From NCBI GenBank assembly GCA_018715645.1, contig DVLE01000025.1, positions 1 to 56,287 on the forward strand: a DNA stretch of 56,287 nucleotides, written 5' to 3'. The translations under genes were made by a program, and so were the position numbers. The first letter of the stretch is position 1. Each line of letters begins with the position of its first letter. Positions 44,501-51,585 of the stretch are shown piece by piece. The notes beneath the pieces are model-generated. The model was not told the DNA's origin. It was given only the letters and a program-made list of their open reading frames with translations, and made no database searches. Source of the stretch: Candidatus Merdisoma merdipullorum. Its GTDB lineage: Bacteria > Bacillota > Clostridia > Lachnospirales > Lachnospiraceae.

Positions 44501-46478
44501 GGAATGGCAGAGGTGCATGGCGGGGGCTGGTATCGATTATCCGTCCGGAGAATACGCGGAGCGTCTGCTGGAAAATCTGGCCGGTCTGTATCTGGAGCTG
44601 CGCGCCGGTAACGAGGCGGAAGGCGGACTTCGTCTCTGCGCGGAACAGGTGCTTGCTCAGGCGTCTGAAAGAAAGATCAAGCTTCCGGAGATGAAAGAGA
44701 AAACCCAGCTGGATGCAGTCGTGGAATATCTGGCCAGGCTGGCGGAGGAGGAAGGCTATGTGAAGCAGAATCCTCTGTGGCTGCCCGAACTGCCGGAGAA
44801 GCTGTATCTGGAACAGATCCTGCATACGGACGGACAGGCGCAGCCTCAGAACGCAAGAAACTGGGCTATGCGGGCGGAAGTGGGCTTATGCGACGATCCG
44901 GGCAACCAGATGCAGCTGCCTTTGGTTCTGGATTTCTCCGAGGATGCGAACCATGCGGTCTGCGGTCTTCCCATGAGCGGAAAGAGTACATTTTTGCAGA
45001 CGGTCCTTTATGCTCTGGTGAACCGTTATTCTGCGGAATATCTGAACCTGTATATTCTGGATTTCAGCAGCAGGATGCTGGAAGCCTTTGAGGAAGCGCC
45101 TCAGACGGGCGGAATCCTTTATGAAACGGATCTGGATGACATCGGAAGACTTTTCCGCATGCTGGACCGCATCCTTCAGGAGAGAAAAACGCTGTTCCAT
45201 GGAGGAAACTACAGGCAGTACATTTCTAAAAACGGGATCGTCTGCCCGGCCATTCTGGTAGTCATCGACAATGTGGGGGCTTTCCGGGAAAAGACGGACG
45301 ACAAGTATCAGGATTTCCTGCTGAAATTTTCCAGGGAATGCGCGGCAAACGGCATCTATCTGCTGCTTTCGGCCGCTTCCTATGGAGTGTCGGAGATTCC
45401 GAACCGCCTGGGCGAGAATATCCGCAGGACTATCTGCCTGGAAATGCAGGATAAATATCAATACGTGGACGCCCTGAACAGTATGCAGATCCAGACCATG
45501 CCGGAAGCAGGCGTGCCGGGACGGGGACTTGTGAAAACGGACGATGGAATCCTGGAATTTCAGACCTGCCTTGCGGCGGAGGCGGAGGATGATTACCAGA
45601 GAATGGAGCTTATCCGGGAAAGATGCGCTGTGCTGGCGTCTGAATGGCAGGGAAAACGGGCAAGGGCAATTCCCTCCGTACCGGAAAAGCCTGTATGGTC
45701 AGAGTATCAGGAGCTTCCGGAAGTGCGGCAGGCAGCCGGACAGCCAGAGCTTCTTCCGGTCGGATATGAATACGAGACGGCGGATCTGTATGCGCTGGAT
45801 CTGCGCAGAACGTACTGCTATGTGATCTCCGGAAAGGCAAGGACAGGAAAAACTAACCTTCTTCGGGCTATGATAAGAAGCGCGTCGCTAAAGGGCGCCG
45901 GACTGTGCGTCGTGGAGCTTTCGGGCAATGAGCTGCAGGCGGACGCCGAGAGATACCAGGCGGAGTATGTGACGAGCTGCGAGGATTACTACCAGTTCAT
46001 TCTGAAGATACTTCCGGTATTCCAGGAGCGGAACAACAGGAAAAAAGAACTCTGGAAGCAGGGAGCAGAGGAGGAAGAAATCTTCGTGGAGATGAGCCGC
46101 GAGAAGCCCTGGTTTATTCTGATCGCGGATCTGACGGATTATGTAAGGATGATTTATGGAAAAGAAGGAGAAGCGAGAGGCTTAGGCCCTGCGATGAACA
46201 ATCTTCTGGAAAAAGGAAGCCTTCTGAATATTTACTTCGCGGCCGGCATGAACTGGGATAAGAGACAAGAGGTTCTTGGAAAGCCGGTATTTGAAACCTT
46301 CGTTTCATACAAGACGGGCGTACATCTGGGAGGAGGAGCCGACGAACAGAGACTGCTTGACTTCCCTGGAATATCCATGCAGATGAAAAGCCGTCCTGAT
46401 AAAGCAGGCTGCGGTCTTGTGGCGGATCTGGAGACACAGAAGTCTTTCCGGATTGTCACGCCGCTGGTAAGGGGGTAG
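41508..46478 (+). CDS. essC: Type VII secretion ATPase EssC (FHA - TM - three FtsK/SpoIIIE domains)
   Basis: This 1656-residue protein is the motor of an Ess/ESX-type secretion system. Residues ~1-95 form a divergent N-terminal FHA-like domain. Residues ~104-190 form a clear FHA domain (DVHVRLIKQGESW, STNGTFLNNRRL). Two membrane helices lie at about 264-312. Three P-loop domains follow: GTTGSGKS at 717-724 with Walker B IIIDEF (Asp827-Glu828); GLPMSGKS at 1153-1160 with VVIDN; and GKARTGKT at 1442-1449 with LIADL. The length and layout match Firmicute EssC/YukBA. An AGGAGGG precedes the ATG. The FHA domain and the nearby kinase suggest phospho-control. Confidence 0.93.
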   Translation: MNTVISVYSEKAYKEYILSTENNLEKNIVLKKDLFGLRENVSLKLESQNHRWRFMSGKYSVCRDEIPYDGRELASEDSFVLNTANGEKLYMMVKEKDALLSGYEKYSIGSVGAVTIGSGQGDIRYSYIYHDRQCVSDVHVRLIKQGESWIAEDRSTNGTFLNNRRLFGSQRLEYGDHIDIWGLELIFLQDVLALNPDSHAQIESSLLHIWENADESEAGNVYGGYAKRLYHRSPRNMEPLDTGEVEIEAPPAPKEENDTPLLMQIGPALTMTLPMLLGSGMAVVGSTMSGGISSGFMYTGLITAGCSGALGVFWAMKNMNYAEKRRKQEELRRFEAYSQYLLKCTDRIKEKYEHNMRILNVRYPSVLQTIGDGGRIPDELWSRNISHEDFLYYRLGLGDIPFQASVVVPKERFTLIQDNLAERPARIKEDYSMLRQVPVGIDLQEHRLVGIVGGDNKAGAYPIVYNLAAQIVTQNCYTDVKLIFIGNGEEAEEKWNFALWVPHVWSEDKKLRYVAFCESEARDVFYELTNTLRRRTEDKDSGPQRQDRQGPYYIMFIDDMQSVAGEAIEKYIYSQDENAGLTTVLLAERYEQLPNACEFIIQNDGYFQGIYDVRKGETERKTLSFDEVSLRLINHLARTMSNIEVNETEIGGEIPSSVTFFDMYGVKRLSELQVKDRWRKNRTYDSLKALIGQKAGGQDCYLDLHEKYHGPHGLVAGTTGSGKSETLQTYILSLALNFSPDDVGFFLIDYKGGGMGNLFSGLPHVLGQISNLSGNLIYRALVSIKSENLRRQRIFNENGVNNINLYTTLYKNGEAKIPVPHLFIIIDEFAELKKEEPDFMRELISVAQVGRSLGVHLILATQKPSGTVDDNIWSNAKFHICLRVQDRQDSLDMLHKPDAAYLTGAGRGYLQVGSDEIYEEFQSGWSGAVYDEENGNSRNVIARMIDTTGKTAIVGNHTRSKKRAEAKLDWLVSLLEQFLEEEKACGSYEQSESSQFLAEWQRCMAGAGIDYPSGEYAERLLENLAGLYLELRAGNEAEGGLRLCAEQVLAQASERKIKLPEMKEKTQLDAVVEYLARLAEEEGYVKQNPLWLPELPEKLYLEQILHTDGQAQPQNARNWAMRAEVGLCDDPGNQMQLPLVLDFSEDANHAVCGLPMSGKSTFLQTVLYALVNRYSAEYLNLYILDFSSRMLEAFEEAPQTGGILYETDLDDIGRLFRMLDRILQERKTLFHGGNYRQYISKNGIVCPAILVVIDNVGAFREKTDDKYQDFLLKFSRECAANGIYLLLSAASYGVSEIPNRLGENIRRTICLEMQDKYQYVDALNSMQIQTMPEAGVPGRGLVKTDDGILEFQTCLAAEAEDDYQRMELIRERCAVLASEWQGKRARAIPSVPEKPVWSEYQELPEVRQAAGQPELLPVGYEYETADLYALDLRRTYCYVISGKARTGKTNLLRAMIRSASLKGAGLCVVELSGNELQADAERYQAEYVTSCEDYYQFILKILPVFQERNNRKKELWKQGAEEEEIFVEMSREKPWFILIADLTDYVRMIYGKEGEARGLGPAMNNLLEKGSLLNIYFAAGMNWDKRQEVLGKPVFETFVSYKTGVHLGGGADEQRLLDFPGISMQMKSRPDKAGCGLVADLETQKSFRIVTPLVRG

Positions 46479-46481
46479 GGT

Positions 46482-47195
46482 ATGGCCGGATATTTATCAT
46501 ATATTGCAGCTCCCGAAGAAAGTCAGGCAGTATTGCTGGAGGTCAAGGACAAGGCGGCTTACTATACGGAGGAGTTCTGGCAGTATCATGTATTCGGAAG
46601 TCTGGAGGAAGCGGATCGGTTTGCTCAGCAGAACCCGCTGCTTCATCTGATTGTCTGGGATGTAAATGACAGAAAAAGTATGGAGACGCTGCGGAGACTC
46701 CGGGGCGGCGGGAAGGAACCCCTGCTCCTGGTGATAGCGGACAAACGGCTCTCCCCTACGATTTATCTGCGGCCATCGGTGTCGCCGTCCGCCCTGCTTT
46801 TACAGCCCCTTTCCCGTGAAAGAATCCGTCTGGTCTTTGATGAGATTTTCCAGGAATTTCTGGACAAATTCGGACCGAAGCCGGAGGTATTCTGCGCGGA
46901 GGGCAGAGAGGGAAAGGTCAGGATTCCGCTTCGCAGGATTGATTATTTTGAGGCGAGAGAAGGAAAGGTGTTTGTCCGGGCGGGCAGAGAGGAATACGGA
47001 TTTTACAGTACGCTGGATAAGATCGAGGGAAGTCTTCCGGGCGGGTTTTTAAGATGCCACCGCAGCTATATCGTAAACATGGAGCAGGTGCGGGAGATTG
47101 ATTACGCGAATCAAATCATCTGTCTGAAAAACGAGGCAAAGGTTCTCTTTTCAAGACGGTGCAAAAAGGCGGTGAGAGAATACCGAAATGAGTGA
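46482..47195 (+). CDS. LytTR DNA-binding protein with degenerate receiver domain
   Basis: This 237-residue protein has a C-terminal LytTR domain (about 145-237): RIPLRRIDYFEAREGKVFV, then GFLRCHRSYIVNMEQVREID and a basic end. The N-terminal ~120 residues look receiver-like: Asp60 in LIVWDVND is at the phospho-acceptor place. The acidic pair normally near residue 8 is missing, so normal phosphorylation is doubtful. It begins 3 bp after essC. A regulator inside the secretion operon suggests feedback control separate from the upstream response regulator. Confidence 0.75.
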   Translation: MAGYLSYIAAPEESQAVLLEVKDKAAYYTEEFWQYHVFGSLEEADRFAQQNPLLHLIVWDVNDRKSMETLRRLRGGGKEPLLLVIADKRLSPTIYLRPSVSPSALLLQPLSRERIRLVFDEIFQEFLDKFGPKPEVFCAEGREGKVRIPLRRIDYFEAREGKVFVRAGREEYGFYSTLDKIEGSLPGGFLRCHRSYIVNMEQVREIDYANQIICLKNEAKVLFSRRCKKAVREYRNE

Positions 47196-47874
47196 TAAAG
47201 CATTTTATTTGTCAAAAACGGAATTTGGCGTTCTGGCTTCTCTGGGCGGATCGAAGAAGCTGTACTGTTTTGATCTGAATATGCAGGAGGGCCTGGAGCG
47301 TGAGGAGCTGATACAGTCCATTTATCAGATTGTGAAGAATGATTGGGGAAGCCTTAACGATCAGGGAATGGAACTGTGCGGAACTATGAAGGAACTGATA
47401 GATGATGTGGTACGGGCGGAAACGCTGCTGGATGTGGAGGGCGCCGAGGAGCGGAGTCTTTGCTACCTGGGCGGACAGGCTGTTTCGCTGACAGCCGTTC
47501 CGGACGGTATGCTGCGCGCCGGCGGACTGCTTTACGACGAGCTGCTTTCCTGGATAGAAGAGACGCTTTCTCTGGGGAAACCCTTCTGGAATACCGAGGA
47601 AGAAGCCCTGGAGGAAACCAGATCGAACGAATCGGTGGAGCAGGAAAGACAGGCTTTGGAGGAAGGCCGCTGGAAGACAGCTTCCCGCAAGGGAGAAATC
47701 CTGCTTCGGAACGCGGGAGACGGTTCTGTGACAGAGAGATTCCTGTTCGTGCAGGGGGTGCTGAATCTGTGGCTGATCCAGGTGAAGGAAGATGGGGAAG
47801 TTATCAGGATCACGCCGGATTCCGCCGAAGAACGTCAAAGATTACAGAAAAGATGGGAGGAACTGAGCAGATGA
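47188..47874 (+). CDS. Uncharacterised cytoplasmic protein of the type VII secretion operon
   Basis: A 228-residue acidic soluble protein with no signal peptide or membrane helix. It begins AFYLSKTEFGVLASLGGSKK and contains a long charged helix around 125-150 (rich in E and R). I do not recognise its family. The opening, followed by alternating strands and helices, recalls the EspG chaperones of mycobacterial ESX systems in general style only. It overlaps the LytTR gene by 8 bp and the YukD-like gene by 4 bp, so it is firmly part of the operon and probably serves secretion. Confidence 0.6.
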   Translation: MSDKAFYLSKTEFGVLASLGGSKKLYCFDLNMQEGLEREELIQSIYQIVKNDWGSLNDQGMELCGTMKELIDDVVRAETLLDVEGAEERSLCYLGGQAVSLTAVPDGMLRAGGLLYDELLSWIEETLSLGKPFWNTEEEALEETRSNESVEQERQALEEGRWKTASRKGEILLRNAGDGSVTERFLFVQGVLNLWLIQVKEDGEVIRITPDSAEERQRLQKRWEELSR

Positions 47875-48119
47875 TATTAGTGGATGTGGAAGCCCCCTCT
47901 CTGGGCCGGGATTATCAGTTCAGTCTGGATGAAAACAGTCCTGTGGAGCTGCTGCTGGATGAGATTGTGGAGATGATTTCTCAGAAAGAGCACTGTGAGA
48001 TACCGGAAGATAAGGAACAACTCTGTCTGTGTTCCAGAAACAGGGGGAAAATACTGAGCCGGAAGAAGACGCTGGCCGAGCAGGGAGTCACAGGGGCGGA
48101 CTGGCTGATTTTACTGTGA
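47871..48119 (+). CDS. esaB: YukD/EsaB-like ubiquitin-fold protein
   Basis: An 82-residue protein with the ubiquitin-like layout of YukD/EsaB. The opening strand is MILVDVEAPSLGRDYQFSL, then a helix (SPVELLLDEIVEMISQ), strands with LCLCSRNRGKIL, and the typical ending TLAEQGVTGADWLILL. EsaB is a cytoplasmic regulator or accessory protein of Ess systems. It starts within the stop of the preceding gene (ATGA). A longer frame running back to 47460 is not the gene, because it would overlap the upstream coding sequence. Confidence 0.88.
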   Translation: MILVDVEAPSLGRDYQFSLDENSPVELLLDEIVEMISQKEHCEIPEDKEQLCLCSRNRGKILSRKKTLAEQGVTGADWLILL

Positions 48120-48143
48120 GGGACAGGAACTGAAAACCGTTTA

Positions 48144-48170
48144 TTTGGAAAAAGGACCTTTTATTCCAAA
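48144..48170. repeat. Hairpin between secretion-machinery and substrate genes
   Basis: TTTGGAA (48144-48150) pairs with TTCCAAA (48164-48170), extended inward by AAAGG...CTTTT. It lies in the only long gap (107 bp) after esaB. No T-run follows, so it may be an operator, an mRNA processing site or a weak terminator. A TAAAAT at 48196-48201 could be a -10 but no matching -35 is seen. Confidence 0.45.
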
Positions 48171-48226
48171 ACGACGTAATTTAGGTTCTTTTTGCTAAAA
48201 TGAAATCAGCGAAGGGGAGTGAGAGA

Positions 48227-49483
48227 GTGGAAGTAAAGCTAAACATTCTGGAAAGTTCATCGGAAAGCTATCTCAGGCTTCGGCAGCGGCTGAACAACAG
48301 CGCCCAGGAGCTTGGCAGCATAGCGTCATCCTACCGGGATATTACCAGCGTCGGCTCAAAGGTCGGCCGGATCAATTCCATAAAATCCAAGGTAGAAACG
48401 TACGCGGTCAGATGCGGAAGCTTTTCGCAGGCGCTGGAACGGATCGAAGTTCTGTACCAGGAGTGTGAGAACAGAATTTCGGACGAATGCGATGGGGTAA
48501 GAAGAATCTCGGCGGATACGACGACATCCATGCAGGATATGCTGGACATCGCGAAAAAGGTAGGAGCGGTGCTCGGAGGCAGTCTGGGAGCGGCCGGAAT
48601 CATAGGCGGCATCACATCAGGCGGGTTCGGCGGGGGCTCAGGAGGCGGAGGCTTCCGGGGATCGGGTTCGGCATGGGATACGTTCTGGAGTTCCGGCCTG
48701 ACGGGAAATCTGGAAGATTTTATAGGAGATCTGGCGGATTTTAAATCCACATCAGGCAGGCTGGAGAGTGTGCTGGAATATATTGATTACTTTGGCGGCA
48801 GCGAACTGGCGGAATACTTCGGAAAGATTGGCGGCAACGGCATATTTGATGTGGCCGGTTATCTGGATGATTACGACGAGCTGGTGGAAGCCTGGAACAG
48901 CGGCGACGCGGACGGAGTCCGGGATCTCATAGACAAGTACGCGAAAAAGGTCGCCGGAAAGGTGGTACCGGGATCCGGGCTTGTGGGAAATATCTATGGA
49001 GAGCTTGCGTGGAACTTCGGAAGCAATCTGGGAGACGGCATTTTGGAATTTATAGAAGAGCCTTCCTTTGAGGGAGCCTGCGAGGTTATCTGGAACTCCA
49101 CGGCGGGAGCATTCTGGGAGACAGGCACGGATCTTGGAAAGGATGTGTTGCAGCTTTGGCATACGCTGACGGGTACAGAGTTTGACGAAGCAGACTATGA
49201 TATGGCTATGGATTGGCTGGGAAATGCGATTACAGACACCGTAGCGGGAGCGGCCAATGCGCTGATAGACGTGGGAGGCCAGGTCATTGAAGGAGCGGCC
49301 GCTGCGGGAGAAGCGGTAGGAGAGGCCATAGCGGAAGGCGTTTCCGCTGCAGGAGAAGCCATTGCGGAAGGCGTATCTGCCGCAGGAGACGCTATAGCAA
49401 AGGGCGCGTCCGCAGTGGGAGACGCCATCGGCGGCGCGGCAAAGGGGATTGGAGACACCATATCTTCCTGGCTGCCCTGGTAA
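48227..49483 (+). CDS. Candidate type VII-secreted protein with 11-residue helical repeats
   Basis: This 418-residue protein has no signal peptide. The helical N-terminal region (about 1-105) has the length and heptad look of WXG/LXG-type export domains but no clear W-x-G. It is followed by a Gly/Ala hydrophobic stretch (about 112-145), a middle domain, and an Ala-rich C-terminal run of five 11-residue repeats ending in ISSWLPW. I place the start at GTG 48227, seven bases after AAGGGGAG; the upstream ATG 48200 has no such site. Position directly before the WXG100 genes suggests it is exported. Its function is unknown; membrane contact through the repeats is a guess. Confidence 0.6.
   Translation: MEVKLNILESSSESYLRLRQRLNNSAQELGSIASSYRDITSVGSKVGRINSIKSKVETYAVRCGSFSQALERIEVLYQECENRISDECDGVRRISADTTTSMQDMLDIAKKVGAVLGGSLGAAGIIGGITSGGFGGGSGGGGFRGSGSAWDTFWSSGLTGNLEDFIGDLADFKSTSGRLESVLEYIDYFGGSELAEYFGKIGGNGIFDVAGYLDDYDELVEAWNSGDADGVRDLIDKYAKKVAGKVVPGSGLVGNIYGELAWNFGSNLGDGILEFIEEPSFEGACEVIWNSTAGAFWETGTDLGKDVLQLWHTLTGTEFDEADYDMAMDWLGNAITDTVAGAANALIDVGGQVIEGAAAAGEAVGEAIAEGVSAAGEAIAEGVSAAGDAIAKGASAVGDAIGGAAKGIGDTISSWLPW
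49313..49477 (+). repeat. Five tandem 33-bp units encoding 11-residue helical repeats
   Basis: The units read AVGEAIAEGVS, AAGEAIAEGVS, AAGDAIAKGAS, AVGDAIGGAAK and GIGDTISSWLP. The 11-residue period with Ala/Gly/Ile on one side and Glu/Asp/Lys on the other fits an amphipathic right-handed helix, as in lipid-binding or LEA-type proteins. The DNA units diverge at third positions, so the repeat is maintained at the protein level. Confidence 0.75.
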
Positions 49484-49504
49484 ATTCAGAGAAGGAGATA
49501 GAGT

Positions 49505-49810
49505 ATGATTCAGTTCAAATACGAGTATTTACTGCCGATAGGTTCTATTGTCAGATTAAAAAACGGGGAAAGAAAGCTGATGATCTTCGGCATTTTGCAG
49601 AGAGAAAGAGAGAATCCGGATCAGGTCTTCGACTATGTGGCGGTTCCCTATCCGGAAGGGATGCAGGATATGCGCCTGAACGTCTGCTTCAACCATGACG
49701 ACATCGAGGAAATCATATGCCGGGGCTATGAGGATGACGACAGGAAGGCCTTTCTCCTTTTGCTGGAAGCGACGATGTGGAAAATGGAACAGAAAAAAAG
49801 AGAGGAATAA
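49505..49810 (+). CDS. DUF4176 protein (type VII secretion-associated)
   Basis: This 101-residue protein matches the DUF4176 pattern: YLLPIGSIVRLKNGERKLMI, then FDYVAVPYPEGM and a helical C terminus. Genes of this family are common in Firmicute type VII effector loci, usually between WXG-type genes and toxins, but their biochemical role is not known. It is soluble and probably a chaperone or adaptor. GAAGGAGATAG precedes the start. Confidence 0.85.
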   Translation: MIQFKYEYLLPIGSIVRLKNGERKLMIFGILQRERENPDQVFDYVAVPYPEGMQDMRLNVCFNHDDIEEIICRGYEDDDRKAFLLLLEATMWKMEQKKREE

Positions 49811-49819
49811 GCGGCGGAT

Positions 49820-50125
49820 ATGAATGAGATCAGAGTAGAATCGGACAGATTGAGCAGAGGCATCAATGAGTTCGCAAGTTATATCCAGCGTTATGCGAAC
49901 GCTCAAAGCTCCCTGGAAAGAAGCATCGACGAATTGAATACGACCTGGAGAGGCCCGGCTCATACGGCTTTCGTTGAAAGCTTCCGGAAGGATAAGGAGC
50001 TGATGGCGGAGGTCTGGAACATTCTTGCCGATATGCTGGAAGCTATGAAATACGCGAGAGACAGCTACCAGCAGTGCGACGGCGAGGTGAACGCCGTCGT
50101 CTCGGCGATAAACGCAGGGGGATGA
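49820..50125 (+). CDS. WXG100-family protein 1
   Basis: A 101-residue helical hairpin with the W-x-G turn intact (TTWRGPAH, near residue 43) and, near the C terminus, YQQCD, which fits the Y-x-x-x-[DE] type VII export signal. It is the first of five similar small genes. Such proteins are secreted as dimers and often accompany larger substrates. It begins 9 bp after the DUF4176 gene; the upstream site is weak (GAGGAATAAGCGG). Confidence 0.88.
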   Translation: MNEIRVESDRLSRGINEFASYIQRYANAQSSLERSIDELNTTWRGPAHTAFVESFRKDKELMAEVWNILADMLEAMKYARDSYQQCDGEVNAVVSAINAGG

Positions 50126-50166
50126 GGTTTCTATAGATCTGACGAGCTAAAAAAGGAGAAAAGACA

Positions 50167-50493
50167 ATGGCTGAAAATATAGCGGAAGAAATTCTTGTCA
50201 CGCCTCAGGAGCTGAAGACAAAGGCGGATGAAGCGACCAACGCGATCAACCAGATGGAAGCGCTTTTCGGTTCTCTTAAAAATCTGGTGGCCAGCACGGG
50301 CTCTTACTGGTCCGGAACGGCTGCCGACAGATTCCGGAGTATGTTCCGGGAGAGAGAGGACGACGTAGAGGGGATGCTGTCCAGAGTGAAAACACAGCCT
50401 CCCAAGCTGCTTGCCATCGCCGGGATTTATGAGACGGAGGAAGCAAAGATCACGGAGGAGCATACAAAGCTTCCGACGAATCCGCTGGGATAA
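50167..50493 (+). CDS. WXG100-family protein 2
   Basis: A 108-residue protein with the W-x-G turn as SYWSGTAADRF (about 47-57) and YETEE further on, fitting Y-x-x-x-E. It ends in LPTNPLG, a tail shared with the fifth paralogue. AAAGGAGAAAAG precedes the ATG. The opening ILVTPQELKTKADE resembles that of paralogue 4, which suggests these two are the closest relatives in the set. Confidence 0.9.
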   Translation: MAENIAEEILVTPQELKTKADEATNAINQMEALFGSLKNLVASTGSYWSGTAADRFRSMFREREDDVEGMLSRVKTQPPKLLAIAGIYETEEAKITEEHTKLPTNPLG

Positions 50494-50508
50494 AAGTGAG
50501 GAAATGGT

Positions 50509-50817
50509 ATGAAAAGCAAGCAGAAAATTATCATGGATTTCAAGCGTGCGAAGGAGGCGGCCGCAAAACTGGACGGCGTGGCGGATGAGCTGACCAGGAC
50601 GGCGGACGGGGAGCTTCAGCCGGCGATGGATGAACTGTCGGCGGCGTGGGAATGTACGGCCTCGAATACTTTTCGGAGCAAGGAAGAACAGCTTCGCAGC
50701 AATATCAAGCAGCAGGTATCGGCGCTGCGGACCCTGGCAGACAATATAAGAAGCGACGCATACCGCATTTACCAGGCGGAAATGCGGGCCTACGAGCTGG
50801 CGAGCAGGGAGCATTAA
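50509..50817 (+). CDS. WXG100-like protein 3 (W-E-C variant)
   Basis: A 102-residue helical protein in the same tandem set. The turn reads AAWECTASNTF, so the Trp is kept but the Gly is replaced by Cys. No Y-x-x-x-[DE] motif is clear at its C terminus. It may act as a partner that relies on another paralogue for the export signal. GTGAGGAAATGGT precedes the ATG. Confidence 0.75.
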   Translation: MKSKQKIIMDFKRAKEAAAKLDGVADELTRTADGELQPAMDELSAAWECTASNTFRSKEEQLRSNIKQQVSALRTLADNIRSDAYRIYQAEMRAYELASREH

Positions 50818-50889
50818 TCAGGTCATGTGAACAGGACGAAGACATCTTTCGCCATGTTGCATAATAAAGACAAATGGAGGGATGAATCA

Positions 50890-51189
50890 ATGACATCGAA
50901 AACCAGAGTAACTCCGCAGGAGCTGCGGAAAAAGGCAGATGAGCTGGAAAATCTGAACACGACGTTTTTGACGCAGGTATCAGGCTTAAGAGACGACGAG
51001 GCGAAGCTGGGAGCAAGCTATAAGGGCGACGCTCAGACACAGTTTCATATTCGTTTTACGAATGATTTGGAAAAGTTTGAGGCCTTTTCCAACGCAATCC
51101 GCCGTTATATCGAGCAGCTCCGCGCGGACGCGGACAGCTACGACGCGGCGGAAAGCAGAAATGTGGCGATAGCCCAGACCAACAGATAG
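50890..51189 (+). CDS. WXG100-like protein 4 (Y-K-G variant)
   Basis: A 99-residue protein. TRVTPQELRKKADELE opens it as in paralogue 2. The turn is SYKGDAQTQF, with Tyr in place of Trp. Near the end YDAAE fits Y-x-x-x-E. I place the start at ATG 50890, after GGAGGGA; a longer frame from 50827 has no ribosome site and includes the spacer. Confidence 0.82.
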   Translation: MTSKTRVTPQELRKKADELENLNTTFLTQVSGLRDDEAKLGASYKGDAQTQFHIRFTNDLEKFEAFSNAIRRYIEQLRADADSYDAAESRNVAIAQTNR

Positions 51190-51205
51190 GGAAGGAGAAC
51201 AGGTT

Positions 51206-51520
51206 ATGGAAAAAACATTGGAAGTATTGACATCGGATCTTCGCACGGCAGCCAGCGCGTATGGAGAAAGAGGACGTGTGATCGCATCTACCATGGAGAG
51301 TATGCTGAGCCTTGTGACAGGCCTCACTGCAGGATATGAGGGAGACGCTTCCCAGGCTTATATCAATGCCTTCGGAAGACTTCAGGACGATATGGAAAGA
51401 ATCAATAACAAGATCAAGGGCAGCGCGTCCGATCTGGAGACAGTCGCTGATGATTATGACAGAACGGTGAGTTCCATCACAGAGGCGGACAGCGCCCTGC
51501 CGTCCAACCCGCTGGGATAA
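51206..51520 (+). CDS. WXG100-like protein 5 (Y-E-G variant)
   Basis: A 104-residue helical protein. The turn is GYEGDASQAY, again Tyr for Trp. It ends in LPSNPLG, almost the same tail as paralogue 2 (LPTNPLG). GGAAGGAGAAC precedes the ATG. It is the last of the five, before the hairpin and the VWA gene. Confidence 0.82.
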   Translation: MEKTLEVLTSDLRTAASAYGERGRVIASTMESMLSLVTGLTAGYEGDASQAYINAFGRLQDDMERINNKIKGSASDLETVADDYDRTVSSITEADSALPSNPLG

Positions 51521-51537
51521 GGGCATAAAGAATAGCA

Positions 51538-51569
51538 AAGGCTTTGCTGCAGGATTGCGGCAAAGCCTT
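51538..51569. repeat. Strong hairpin between WXG100 genes and the VWA-FHA gene
   Basis: AAGGCTTTGCTGC (51538-51550) pairs with GCGGCAAAGCCTT (51557-51569) at 12 of 13 positions around a 6-base loop. No T-run follows on the plus strand. It could be a partial terminator or a stabiliser of the WXG100 mRNA that lets the small genes be made in excess of the downstream ones. Confidence 0.65.
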
Positions 51570-51585
51570 GAAAGGGTTGAGGATT

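Noticed and set aside
50473..51517. LPTNPLG and LPSNPLG tails as sortase signals
   Set aside because: They lack the LPxTG core, the following hydrophobic helix and any signal peptide.
49820..51520. CRISPR or DNA-level tandem repeat across the five small genes
   Set aside because: Similarity is at protein level only, with no regular short DNA repeats or spacers.
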